DNA of 64,000 nt from Papaver somniferum (Eukaryota; Streptophyta; Magnoliopsida; Ranunculales; Papaveraceae). Below are positions 32,960 through 45,105 of this stretch, piece by piece. Each line of letters starts with the position of its first letter. Positions within the stretch are counted from its first letter, which is position 1. A program made the position numbers and the translations under genes. The notes below the pieces were generated by a model. That model had not been told where the DNA came from and made no database searches. It saw only the letters and a list, made by a program, of their open reading frames with translations. The stretch is taken from NCBI RefSeq assembly GCF_003573695.1, contig NC_039361.1:91716149-91780148 (forward strand). Direction: 5' to 3'.

Positions 32960-34388
32960 TCGTTCTTGTAAAGCAGCAAAATCCCTCACTTTTCCATAAT
33001 TTGGTTTTATCACCTAATGCTCAATCGAGCACTATTTCAATAAATGATGAAACCATCATTTAATCATCATTCCTTCACCAACCGGTCAACTCAGGACCCT
33101 AATGCACGCTCACTCGAGCAATTGGGCATCACAAGGACGTCCATAATCCCATGTGGTCAGTCCCTCCTTCGCTCATGACCTATTTTCGGTAATTCGTCAA
33201 GTAATGAGCAATTGATCAAAAATTAGGGTTTTCGAATAAACGCTCCACGAATCATCATTCTGAGCAAGATTCAAGCACTAATGAATTTATGTTGATTCAA
33301 TAATCAAACATCTAGATTAATCGTATAATATTTGGTAGTCTAACAATATTTTAATTAATATTTTATTGGGTCACGGCATCCATAAATAATTTGTCGAATT
33401 GAGCAATACTTGCTCAATCCATCAATATTCAGTATATCGTCAGTAATTTACTAAAATGAGCAATACTTGCTCAGTTGATCAAATATTGATCCAGCTACCA
33501 ATATTATCAGCAATCCATCATCAAATTCACAATTTTGCCAAACACTTGCGATATCAGCATCATGCAAAGAACTACGCATGCTCAATCCATGAATCACTGA
33601 GTATTCATCACTCATGCTCAATTCAAAAAAATCTAGACTCACCGTCTAATCAGTCAACAACTGACTAATTAATAAACGTCTGTCATGCAGACTCCATGAT
33701 TCGTGAGACATCAATCACGTCACACCGGGGGATATCACTTAGAGATTTGGTATGGCGGCCTAAGACACGTGGATACATCCACAACGAGAAGTGTGAGTAA
33801 GTCTTGCAAACGTTTTAAGGAGTTAGCAAAGTAGTGGGTGGACGGTTAACCAAGTCTCTGCACGACCTGGAACTGGTTTTCACCACGATTCCCACTTCCC
33901 ACTCTTTCACTCAAGAAACCGTCATACTTACAGGGATCAATGTGTTTACTATTCTGACAGTATAAATAAGTCTCTGAATCCATGATTAAGGATAACGAAT
34001 GATCACTATCATCAACATTTGTCAACACAGAGTTTCTCGAGTAATTACTCTCAGGAATTCATCAATCTATCAGAACTTATTCGAACTCAACACCATTATT
34101 GCAGAAAACTTCAAGACATCCACAATCCTTGATCATAATTGATCTCACATAATTCTCAGCTTCCCTCCTATAGATCAACCCATTTCCCTCTTTGCGACCG
34201 AATTGACTCTGGAACGACTATTGACTTGGTTTAGGCCGGAGTCCTACAGATTGATCTCTCGAATCTAAGTACTCCTTTTGCAGTACATCTGTGTGAGGTT
34301 GAACAGTTTTCTCGGTTGAGGAGTCTCGACAACACGCTCGTCTCTTCACTTCCCTAAAAAACCAGTGACTCGTTTTTCCCCATCCACA
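32960..34388 (+). repeat. Ogre-like 3' LTR, right part
   Basis: Matches about 6240-7675 of the 5' LTR with few differences (for example a one-base and an eight-base gap near 33897 and 34090). Contains palindromes GAGCAATACTTGCTC at 33401-33415 and 33458-33472, a single copy of the 219-bp segment, and TATAAATA at 33961-33968. Ends CATCCACA at 34388, followed by TSD CCCAT. Confidence 0.9.
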
Positions 34389-34495
34389 CCCATTAATCAA
34401 GGATGTTCCACATCACAAGGAAGGAAGAAATCTCCTAACGAGGTTGTTAAGACTACTTTTTCTAATCACTCTTGTGATCAGAAAGTGAAAAGGCG
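34389..34495 (+). pseudogene. A1 ORF, short middle piece
   Basis: Continues the A1 frame after the Ogre-like element (INQGCSTSQG, then NHSCDQK). It stays open to 34495, where a minus-strand family B LTR (TGAAAAGGCGAG) interrupts it. Unknown protein. Confidence 0.65.
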
Positions 34496-36585
34496 AGGGT
34501 ACCCAAATATACCTCAAGCTAAAACTTTTCCTACCTATATCCGAAAGTGATTGTCTATGGACTGAGTCGAGACAATACAACTAATCGGTTCACACTTCGT
34601 GTGATCGTCTATGATTACGAGATCGAGACAATACAACAACGAAGTATGTTTACTTGATACAAAGGTTCGGACTTAACCAAACACAATAGGATTGCTTATC
34701 AATTAAATAGGAATTAACGTTTGTGTAATTTATTTTAATTATAATAAAACAATTATAATGCGGAAAATAAAAGTAAATGACACAACAAGATTTGGTTGAC
34801 GAGGAAAACTGCAAATGCATAAAATCCCCGGGATCTAGTCCAGAATTGAATACTCTCATGATTAAGCCGCTACACAAAATTACACTAATTTCGTATAGTT
34901 AAGACCAAGTAACTTACCCTATAGTTCACCTAGTTCCTTATGTATTCCCACGCCTCCAACTTATAAATAAGTCACGTACTTGGAACAATTCCTTTGGTTC
35001 GTATTCCAAACAGTAAAGGAACAACAAATCTGTTTGGTATCAACTTTATTCAACCAAGTGATATGAGTCGGACAAAGGCTCTTCCGTTTATCTCAACATA
35101 AACTCCTTCGTCAGGTCCTTAGATCTATCTTATGTTCCATCACCCAAAGGTAATCGTTTAAGATTAAGCCAACAACACCTTTAATCCGGAGAATCGTGTT
35201 GATGCCGATCTACTCAATTAATCAATCCAATCTACCACAAGGATGAACCAATTATTAATTGGATCATATTTTACCTCAACAAGTATTGTGCACATCAAAG
35301 ATTATAATACCCAAGTCAGATCTTCAATATCTTCTTTGTTCAAATATTCTTAAATCTTTAATAAAAACCTGCACACAATCACTTGAATCTCTTGTAATCA
35401 ATCACGCACAGAACGGAGTCTGTTAACAATGGATTATCACAAGATCGTCTTTAGAACTAACAAAAGTCTAAATATCCCTGTCGAAACTCTGAACTAGTTT
35501 GAGTGAATCTTATATCAGAATAGAAGATTATCAAGAATAAACAAACTAGGTGCAATCAGATTTCAACCACCGTTAGTCAATCAAATCAATCGAAAACAAA
35601 AGATAAACCGCAATTATCCAGTTTCCCACCAATGGTACACGCTAGAGCTTCTCAATCCCAAAGAAGACTTTAAACTGAGCGGCCGTAAGAGATTTCGCCT
35701 AATTAGGTTACTCTCCTCTCTGAATAGGCGGCTACACCAGTAATAACAACAAAAGAGTTTGTCGACATCTTAACTTTGTAAGTTCTCTTTCACACTTACA
35801 ATCTTGAAACCGATTTTCCACACTTCCAAACAAGTTTAGAATTGGTTCATCTAACTTTCAAGAACTACGTGATAGATCAAACCAACATTCAATCACAATC
35901 ATGGGTTTACGGTTCTACCAAAACAAGTTTCGGTTCTACCTTCATGTGAGTATTGTGCATAGTCACACTAGCTTTCCAAAAATTCGGTTGACTAGGTACT
36001 AGGATCGGTTCCCCACATATATATGGTATCTAACTTATATGTGTTGCACATGTCCATAGGATCGGTTCCCCTTTGCCTAAAAACGTGTTGCACATGTCCA
36101 TAGGATCAGTTCCCCTTTCTGCTATAAACCTTGTTGCACCCCATATAAGGATCAGTTCCCTTTGATGTATTGCACCCCTTACAAGGATCGGTTCCCCTTT
36201 CCTTTTAATTGGTCGGACATACAAAATTTGATCATACCACATGTGATTACTTAAGATCGGTTTTACTAATAAAAGTTATACAAATACATAAGTCAGCCCT
36301 TTGTGAATAGTTCTACCAAGAACACAACAAGTTGTGAGCGGTTATACTCTATCACACATATTGGTTGTTTATAAGATATGAAATGAATAACAAAACCAAT
36401 AACACCTGGAAATTTCCTTTTCGGCCCACAAACAAGTTTATGAACTTACTTCCTTAGAACACATGTAAACATTGTTCCCTAGGATGAAATCCTCACCTCA
36501 TACCCATACATAATCACAATAGCATTCAAATGATTATGGCGATGTCTTATCTACAAATTTTAATGGTTAGCATTCAAATGATTAT
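34496..36585 (-). mobile_element. Family B LTR fragment (B2, left), truncated
   Basis: Begins with the exact B LTR terminus TGAAAAGGCGAGGG and aligns with 54167 to about 56545, with an internal gap near 35757 (sequence corresponding to about 55450-55790 is missing). It does not reach the other LTR terminus. At about 36538-36637 it passes through a duplicated filler into Copia gag. Contains the GATCGGTTCCCC tandem motif (36055-36200). Confidence 0.85.
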
Positions 36586-36637
36586 GAAATCCTCACCTCA
36601 TACCCATACATAATCACAATAGCATTCAAATGATTAT
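36486..36637. repeat. 52-bp duplication at the B2/A4 junction
   Basis: The block GAAATCCTCACC...AAATGATTAT at 36486-36537 is repeated exactly 100 bases later at 36586-36637. A 17-base string ending AAATGATTAT occurs three times (36521, 36569 and 36621). Gag sequence starts right after the third. The pattern looks like template switching during repair. Confidence 0.88.
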
Positions 36638-37917
36638 TCCGACGGTTTGAATGCCATCATACATGCCATTACCTCTAATCTTCAGCACCATATGTCAAAT
36701 TGCACTGGGTCTAAAGATGCTTGGGATATCTTAGAAACCGTATTTGAAGGAAACTCTAGTGAAAAGGAATCCAGGCTTCAAAACCTTAATTCCGATTGGG
36801 AGAACCTCCGTATGGCAGATGAAGATACATTTGATGAGTTTAATCACAGAGTGTATGAAATTGTTAATGCATCTTTTGCATTGGGTAAGACTATTCCTGA
36901 AAAGGACATTGTGATGATAACCTTGATAATCTTTCTAGAAATACATTGGATGGAAAGCTAAAGATCTTTGATCATGAGCATACATCCAAAATCGGAAAGG
37001 ATGTTTCCTTTAAAGTACAGAAGAACACTAAGTTACTTGATAAAAGTAAAAGTGTTTATGTCTCTGAGGATGATCAGTCTGAGGGTGATTTTTCGGTTGA
37101 AGATCTTGACAAATCAGTCTCCTTGATCACAAGACAGTTTAGAGATCTTCTATTGAAGAGATGTAAACGGTTTTCAAGAGACAAACCTAGGTCGTCAGAT
37201 AAACCTCACAATCGCGTTCCTCCTAAAAACAAGGATGCTGATGAGGCTGATGACGAGGATATGCCACAATTCTTTAAGTGTAAAGATTTTGGTCATTTTT
37301 CAAACGAGTGCCCAAATCGTAGAAAATACAGTGGGAACAAAGGTCTTGCTGTAACACTTGATGAGATGTCTGAGATCTATGATTCTAATGAAGTTAGGAA
37401 ATCAAGTGTTGGCCTTCTATGTAAAAACATTGATTTTGATAATTGTAGCAATACATATATCAACCTTGATGGTTTCGGTGAAGAAGAGAATCCAATCAAG
37501 CTGGAAGAATCAATTGACCCATCCTTTGGAAACTCTGGTTGTAGTGTTTCAAGATCTACTATGTGTCTGGATGCTCTCACACCAAAGATGCCTGAATACT
37601 ATCCAAGTTTGACGTGCTCGTTTTGTTCTCAGAAGGGTCATGAACTATCAAGATGTTACAAGTACAAACATCAAGTGAGGCACGCCAACAAACTTCAATG
37701 AAGATCAAATCGATTGGCAAAGAAACTTAAACTTGCTCAGAAGACTGCTGAGATATGTAGGATTTTATATTCGTCTAAGAAGTTGGTTTCCAAAGACAAA
37801 ATAAGACCATTAGAGAAGAAGGTATGGTCAAATCCCTTTGATAGACAGAAGTATGAGGATTCCTCTCAAGAGGAAAATGGTGGACAAATTGTTGTTCACC
37901 ACAGCACAAATTAATTG
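36638..37917 (+). pseudogene. A4 Copia gag (UBN2 and two CCHC regions), broken
   Basis: The UBN2/gag domain (DGLNAIIHAI, KDAWDILETVFEG, KESRLQNLNSDWENLRM, FDEFNHRVYEI) covers 36640-36930. A one-base frameshift at about 36920 leads into the second frame (36946-37701). The first zinc knuckle reads FFKCKDFGHFSNEC: the first Cys is replaced by Phe (TTC at 37270-37272; A3 has TGC). A second knuckle CSFCSQKGHELSRC (about 37615-37656) is intact. TGA at 37699 interrupts where A3 has CGA; the frame then runs open to TAA at about 37912. Gag packages RNA in the Copia particle. Sequence order and motifs match A3. Confidence 0.88.
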
Positions 37918-38224
37918 TGTTGTTTGGTAAATCTTGTCTCATGTGCCTGATCAAAAAGAGATAAGATTGTGTACCGCTCAGGATTTAGGAAAAGTTTTTT
38001 TTTTCTTAGGATTATTTTTCCTGTCTATCAAATAAAGTAAAGGGTTATTATCGGTAATTCAACTCTTTATAGGGTTTAGAATTGGGCGTCCACGAACCTG
38101 TTTAAAGGTTGCGAACCCTACATTCCTTTTTCCTCTCTGATATCTTTTATATCTTAAGACTGCTTGATGAGATTGTGAATTCCACTCACAAAAAACAGTT
38201 GTTTATAACTGTTCTCTAAGCATC

Positions 38225-38593
38225 ATGTCTTTGGATGGAAAAGATGTCAATATGATTGTTAAGCCATCAATCAAGGAAAAAGAGAAATCTCCAGTAACTC
38301 CTTCCTTGAAAAGAAAGAGGAGGAATACAAGAAAGCCAAGGGATGTCCCTTCTAACTCTCAGAAGTTTTCCGATGTTCTTGATGAGTTGAAGGAAGTAAG
38401 AAAGGAGATTAGTGAAATAAAGGCTTGCGTTTTAAGATCTTTGGAAATTCAAAAGGATCTGGTTCGACATCATCAGCCAAGACGGTTTGTTGGTATTGAC
38501 TCATTCCTCCACGAACCTTATATTCCGATGGCTGTTGACGACAAGGAGTTCGGGAATGATAAGGAATTTCTCAAAGATATCGTTGCCTAGTAT
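38225..38593 (+). CDS. Extra ORF downstream of gag in family A (A4 copy)
   Basis: An intact 121-residue ORF placed where pol would be expected. It has a basic patch SLKRKRRNTRK (residues about 33-43, NLS-like), a helical, probably coiled-coil segment (FSDVLDELKEVRKEISEIKACVLRSLEIQKDL, about 52-83, shown here in parts: DVLDELKEVRKEI, RSLEIQKDL) and a C-terminal block LHEPYIPMAVDDKEF. A3 has the same ORF, also intact, at 62109-62492, with about two thirds identity by eye across the full length. I do not recognise the family. It has no protease, integrase or RT motif. It could be a gag-like accessory or a relic of another Copia domain. Confidence 0.7.
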
Positions 38594-40280
38594 GTCTTTT
38601 TTTTGGTCTACTTGGAAGAATAACTAGTGCTTGAATATCAATGATTGTGACTACACGTAGCTATATTTTTCATCTTCTTGTTCTTTTTTAGGTTTATTGG
38701 TTTAAATTCTAAAAATATTTGGAGTATGATGGTTTGCCGTATTTAATCTTTATGATTTATTATATTGCAATTTGTTATGGGATATTGGTGTTTACGTCCG
38801 TGAACTATGTTGTCCCATATTTTTATCAAAAGTAAAGTCGTTCATGATCGGTATTAATGTATTGATTTAAGGATGAATAGACTTTTGACATGTACAAAAG
38901 TTAAGCCTATATTGTCAATTCTTTGATGGAAGATAGGTTAAAATCTTTTGTGTTCAAGGATTATGTCTATTAAATATCGTTATGCAAATAGTGATGGAAG
39001 ATAGAATGAATCCTTGTATATTCCACAGTATTGATTTTCACTGATCCATATTTTATGTAATACTGTGAGGCTCCGTAATGTGTCTTATGTTGAGCACGAT
39101 ACAACCAACTTGATTATTTTTTGATTAGCTTTGTTGGTTGTTCCGTAAGGTAATTTATGTTGAGCATTCTTGAACTAAATTAATCATCTTGTTTGGTTAT
39201 TTAGTTATTGCTCCATAAGTCTTTTTATGTCGAGCAAAACAAATGACAATTAAATTGATTACTTTTGTAATTAGTTTGGTTGTGTATTCCAACTAGATTA
39301 ATTATGGGTTCTCTTGTAATTAATCTAGTTGAATATTTTCATACTCCGTAAGATTCCTCTTATGTTGATATATGAACGATTATCCTATTCAATTTCTAAT
39401 GGTTATGTTAGTCGTATGCTCCGTAAGTTCTCTTATGTCGAGCATAATCAATTAAGTTGATCACTTTTGTGTTTAATTTGATTGTGTATTCCGATTAAAT
39501 TAATCATGGGTTTACTTGTGATTAATTTGATTGAGTTTTTGGATATAGAAAATCATTCTCATGGTTTTTGGTGTCCAAACAAAATCCTTCTTTCTTTTGA
39601 AATTAAGGTCGCTCTTGTTGTTCCCTTGGGAATGACATCAAATGGGGGAGAGTTCTTTTGAACTTGTGCTTAATGGTCATATCTTGAGGGGTGTGCGGCT
39701 GTGGAGTTTTAAAGGGGTTATCTTGTATCTTTAAACTCCATGATGAATGCCATTAGCTTCGGCTATATGATTGCATCTAAATTAGATGGTATGTATTTTC
39801 TTTTATTCATGAAATGTCTCTTACGGAAATTTTATTATGATCTCGTTCTTGTACCTTTGCCAATTTTATTGACAAAAAGGCGGAGAATTAATATGTAGTT
39901 CACACTACAAATACATATGGTTTTCGAATTATTGTGTAAGGGGGAGTGGTTTCCATGTGAGATGGAGTATTGACTAGGGGGGCTGACACATATCACCATA
40001 GTATTATTGTTGAAGTTGTGATACAATTGTACTTTGACACTGTGTAATAATACTATGACACTGTATAACAATGATCGAGACCGATGCTTTCTCATTGTTA
40101 TAGCTACGGATCTTCAACAACGGTGATGCTAAACTTACAACATTTGGGATCATTGGAGTACTTGGAAGTGACGAAGATTTCGAGGAATGTTGAAGATTAG
40201 ACATGTGGAATAGGAGCTACTAAAGTTTCTTTATTTTTTTTGTATTCCATATGTATTGATAGTTTTGTCACTAAAATTGA
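38594..40280 (+). repeat. A4 3' untranslated region with CTCCGTAAG/TTATGTTGAGCA array
   Basis: About 1.7 kb, noncoding. At 39068-39450 five to six degenerate units of about 80-100 bases share CTCCGTAAG, then TTATGT(T/C)GAGCA, then ATTAAATTGATCA-like strings. Further on (39595-40280) the sequence matches A1 (47400-48080), A3 (63140-63830) and, inverted, A2 (11406-11970), including AATTAATATGTAGTTCACAC. Nothing coding is supported. Confidence 0.75.
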
Positions 40281-40293
40281 CAAAGGGGGAGAT
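40281..40293 (+). promoter_or_regulatory. Polypurine tract (A4)
   Basis: CAAAGGGGGAGAT directly before the 3' LTR start TGTTAGAG (40294). Shared by A1 (48080-48092) and, with one change, A3 (63831-63843). B elements have the same tract. Confidence 0.85.
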
Positions 40294-42720
40294 TGTTAGA
40301 GTATTGCTCGGTCGAACTCGCATGCGTTGCTATCTCAAGCATATTTGTCAATGTTAGTGATCAAAACTATAAGTATTGATTTATAGTCTACTACAGCTAA
40401 GTCTCAGACTAGGATAGAAAGTGTATTTGAGCTCAAGGACTTCATGGCAATTCATCATACAAGAAGAAGAACTACTCAAGGAACCGGTGGAACTTATCGA
40501 CAAAAAGGTATGTGAAGACTTGAACTCATCTGTCACTCAAAAGTCTATCTACTCTATCTCCTACTCTTTGAGACAAGAGGTCGTATGCTATATATTATAG
40601 AATTGGATTATACACATTTGGTATTTCGAGCCGAGTATACCTCGCCTATCTATATCTCGAAATATGTGTTGGTAAGCATTCCTCTTCGACCATGTTTATC
40701 TTTACCTAGTGACGAAAGTCATGATATGTTTCAATCACTTTGAAAATTTCTTTGGCGAGAAATGGTGTAACAACTGTATAACGTCCTCTAAGAATGTTTC
40801 AATGGTTGGAATGAGAGTTTAGATTACATAACCAATGATGGACATAAGTATTGTTGTGGAAACACATATGTGCATAAGTCCTATCCCTTGAACCAAAGTT
40901 TGCGAACTTTGTTGATCAAGAGAAACCGGAAGAATGGATTGTTGCCAAGTCCGCGAACTCAGTCCCCGAACAGCCGAACTTCTCATCCCGATAAATTCTG
41001 TTGGAGTTGACAAACTTGTTGCGTGAGTACCAGTCCGCAAACCGATGGAAAGTCTTTGCCGGCATTTTATGCTGGAGTTTTTAAACTCTGCCCGGTTGCT
41101 TAAGTCCGCGAACCTAGTGTGCGAACTTAAGAAGGTTATATATCTGAAGATTTTTGAACTTAAACTTATAAAACTAAGGAAGGCAATTTGCAAACCGTGG
41201 CTATAAAGTTCATGAGCCGATTCGAGTGAATCAAATCATTTTTGCTTCAATTGTGTCTTGTGTATTACATAAGATTTCCTTGCAATTGAACAACTCTCTA
41301 ACTAGTTCAATTGAGTCATTTGAACTAGTTATGGTGAAGAATAATATGGTTGGTATTAAATTCTCATATGGATATCCTTTTGGTTAACTATTGTTGAACC
41401 AACAAATGTACACGTTTGGGTACGGTTAACAAACCTAGAAGCGTGCATTTCATTTGTGTATAACAAGCTAAGTTTTCGATCCAACAGTTGAGAAATATTA
41501 GCTTGAATCTAAATAAGGTTTTCATCTAAAGGTGGATATTGTTTGCTTTGTGACCAAGGAGAAACCCTGAATTGAAAGACAATATAAGGGGACATATAGT
41601 AACTCTACAAAACTAATCCCCACACTTCACGTGTGATACTAGTTTGCGTGCTAGAGTTGTTTCTCCTTTAACCTTTGGTTTTCTTCTTCTAAAACCAGGT
41701 TAACGACTTAAAGACTTCATTGGGATTGTGAAGCCAGATTGATACTACTTTTATCGTAGTTGTGTGACCTGATCTTGCATCTTCTATCGTACGAGTACAA
41801 TCAGATTGATTGGATTGAGATTAATATCTCTGATAGGAAAGATATAAAAAGTAGTCACAAACATCTTCGTCTCATTGTTTGTGATTCCGCAACATCTTGT
41901 TTCTCTACCATACGATTAAGATTTTTGTGAGGTGATTGATTTATCTAGGACGTTCTTCGGGAATATAAGACCGGATTATCAATTGGTTCTTGTTCACCTT
42001 GATTATTATCAAAAGACAGAACAAAAACTTTAGGGTTTTTCTGTGGGAGACAGATTGATCATTTGATAGACTTGTCTGTGTGAGACAGATTTGTTTATTG
42101 TTTAAGCTTGCGATTTTGGGTCGTAGAAACTCTTAGTTGTGGGTGAGATCAGCTAAGGGAATCAAGTTCGCAGTATCCTGCTGGGATCAGAGGCGTAGGG
42201 AGTACAACTGTACCTTGGATCAATGAGAGACTGATTGGGGTTTAACTACAGTCCAGTACGAAGTTATCTTGGAGTAGGCTAGTGTCTGTAGCGGCTTAAT
42301 ACAGTGTGTGTTCAGTCTGGACTAGGTCCCGGGGTTTTTCTGCATTTGCGGTTTCCTCGTTAAAAAAATTTCTGGTGTCTGTGTTATTTCAGTTTCCGCA
42401 TTATATTGTTTATCTTTATAATTGAAATAATACAGGTTGTGTGTTAGATCATCAATTAGAGTAGTCCAACTTTTGGTTGTTGATTGTCATTGATTTATCC
42501 TTGGATATTGGTGTTTGGTACCATCCAAGTTATTCCTTGTATTTGATCAGTACTCGCAGTTTCTGTTTCAGGATATCAAATCAAGAGAGAGAGATATAAA
42601 CTCGTTGATGTACTTTTAATTGATTGAGTCTTGTTGATTCTCTTAAAAGTATATTCGAGTTTTTCCATACAGATTGCTAAGAGAAATATTGGGTAGTGTT
42701 GTTAGACCCCCGTTTTTTCA
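40294..42720 (+). repeat. A4 3' LTR, family A, complete
   Basis: TGTTAGAGTATTGC to CGTTTTTTCA, 2427 bp. The TATA motif is altered (AATATAAG at about 41581). Contains the GTCCGCGAACT cluster at about 40950-41120. Ends exactly where B LTR sequence starts. Confidence 0.92.
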
Positions 42721-45105
42721 ACACTAACTTCGTATAGTTGAGACCAAGTAACTAACCCTATAATGCACCTAGTTCCTTCTGTATTACCACGCCTCCAACT
42801 TATAAATAAGTCACGTACTTGGAACAATTCATTTGGTTCGTATTCCAAACAGTAAAGGAACAACAAATATGTTTGGTATCAACTCTATTCAACCAAGTGA
42901 TATGAGTCGGACAAAGGTTGTTCCGTTTATCTCAACATAAACTCCTTCGTCAGTTCCTTAGATATATCTTATGTTCAATCACCCAAAGGTAATCGTTTAA
43001 TATTAAGCCAACAACACCTTTAATCTGAAGAATCGTGTTGATGCCGGTCTACTCAATTAATCAATCCAATCTACCACAAGGATAAACCTATTATTAATTG
43101 GATCCTCTTTTACCGAAACAAGTATTGTTTACACCAAAGATTATAAAACCCAAGTCAGATCTTCAATATCTTCTTTGTCTTCAAATCTTCTTAAATCTTC
43201 AATAAAAACATGTACACAATCACTTGAATCTCTTGTGATCAATCACGCACAGAACGGAGTCTGTTAACAATGGATTATCACAAGATCGTCTTTAGAACTA
43301 ACAACAGTCTAAAGATCCTTGTCGAAACTCTGAACTAGTTTGAGTGAATATTATATCAGAAGAGAAGATTCTCAAGAATAAACAAACTAGGTGCAATCAG
43401 ATTTTAACCACCGTTAGTCAATCAAATCAATCGAAAACAAAAGATAAACCGCAATTATCTAGTTTCCCACCAACGGTACACGCAGATCTTCTCAATCCCA
43501 AAGAAGACTTTAAACTGAGATATTTCACGTAATTAGGTTACTCTCTTCTCCGAATAGGCGGCTACACCAGTAACAACAACAAAAGAGTAAATTTGTTGTT
43601 ACGAAGGATTAGTTTGCTAGAAAGGCAAACTTCGAGTATTTATAGACAAGGAAGTTTGGACACCAAGGAATTTCAGAAACCGAAAATGTTCTCAAGATAT
43701 TCATTAAATCACAGATTCGGTTTTCATAATTCTTGGAAATGCTTTGTCCAAACATAATGATCGAAATCTCTCGGAAAATTTAATTAGTAAATGCACATTA
43801 CTAATTCTGTAATTTCCCTAAAAGATGAAATTAATAACCTTAATTAAAAGATTCTTAACTTACTTATGTTTCGATCCTGGGATTCTCTTCCCTTAGCCGT
43901 TAGGAATATCTTTGAACAATTAAAGAAATAAACACTCACATCACGTGTTCTAAGTTTGTCGACATCTTAACTTTGTAAGTTCTCTTTCACACTTACAACC
44001 TTGAAACCTATTTTCCACACTTCCAAAAAAAGTTTAGAATTGGTTCATCTGACTTTCAAGAACTATGTGATTGATCAAACCAACATTCAATCACAATCAT
44101 GGGTTTACGGCTCTACCAAAACAAGTTTCGGTTCTACCTCCATGTGAGTACTGTGTATAGTCACACTAGCTTTCCAAAAATTCGGTTGACTAGGTACTAG
44201 GATCGGTTCCCCACATATATATGGTTTCTAACTTATATGTGTTGCACATGTCCATAGGATCAGTTCCCCTTTGCCTAAAAATGTGTTGCACATGTCCATA
44301 GGATCGGTTCCCCTTTCTGCTATAAACCTTGCTGCACCCTATACAAGGATCGGTTCCCTTTGATGTATTGCACCCCTTACAAGGATCGGTTCTCCTTTCC
44401 TTTTAATTGGTAAGACATACAATATCCGATCATACCACAGGTGATTACTTAAGATCGGTTTTACTAATAAAAGTTATACCAATACACAAGTCAGGCCTTT
44501 GTGAATAGTTCTACCAAGAACACAACAAGTTGTGAGTGGCTATACTCTATCACATATATTGGTTGTTCATAAGATATGCAATGAATAACAAAATCAATAA
44601 CACCTGGCAATTTTCTTTTCGGTCCACAAACAAGTTTATGAACTTACTTCCTTAGAACACATGTAAACATTGTTCCCTAGGATGAAATCCTCACCTCATA
44701 CCCATACATAATCACAATAGCATTCAAATGATTATGGCGATGTCTTATCTACAAAGTTTAATGGTTAAGCAATAAACCTCGTATTGTATTCCTTATGCTT
44801 CGCAGTTATGTTTTCAACATGCACGACTTGAAAGATACGTTAGGGAATGAAACAGTTCAAGTCAAATATTACTAACCTCAAGTGGAAGGATGATTGTTTT
44901 CTTTGTAGCTCCTTGCTTCTTCACATCTTCAAGATTTCGAAAAACTTGTAATGTCTCATATCCTAATACTTTCAAGCTAACCTATACGAAGTTGACTCTA
45001 GCACATAATCAAGCGACTCTTAACATGAGTTTTTATTCACTAAAATATGACAACCAAACTTGACATACCAACGCTTGGTGGGTTCAACCAAGCAATGCTC
45101 TAACA
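42721..45105 (-). mobile_element. Family B LTR fragment (B2, right)
   Basis: Aligns with about 54570-56926; the first 390 or so bases of the LTR are missing at the A4 junction, and it runs to the true terminus CTCTAACA at 45105. The B tandem motif lies at 44240-44400. The overlap with 34496-36585 means the two B2 pieces are not halves of one LTR but derive from two LTR copies or from recombination. Confidence 0.87.

Larger units (their letters stand above)
3414..34388 (+). mobile_element. Ogre/Tat-like Ty3 element, 31 kb with nested insertions
   Basis: A plus-strand Ty3/Gypsy element bounded by TSD CCCAT. Order: 5' LTR 3414-7675, primer site about 7676-7695, gag 7733-8948 and 15257-15620 (split by A2), protease about 15626-16200, a 16.2-16.8 kb block ending in an integrase C-terminal tail, an antisense Plant Mobile Domain gene 17078-19606, polypurine tract 20720-20734 and a 3' LTR 20735-34388 that contains a LINE and a LARD. 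Long LTRs, the non-iMet primer site, the gag type and the antisense extra gene fit the Tat/Ogre lineage. RT, RNase H and the integrase catalytic core are absent. Every gag-pol part carries stops or frameshifts, so the copy is dead, yet the TSD shows it integrated normally. Confidence 0.9.
36638..42720 (+). mobile_element. Copia element A4, 5'-truncated
   Basis: Plus-strand family A element lacking its 5' LTR, primer site and gag N-terminus. It holds gag from the UBN2 domain on, an extra ORF (38225-38590), a long 3' untranslated region, polypurine tract 40281-40293 and a complete 3' LTR (40294-42720). Right of it, B LTR sequence starts at ACACTAACTTCG. The matching left flank is not present, so no TSD can be shown. 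No pol sequence lies between gag and the 3' LTR. Confidence 0.87.

Noticed and set aside
42721..42725. ACACT as TSD of A4
   Set aside because: The A4 5' side is lost, so a second copy cannot be checked.
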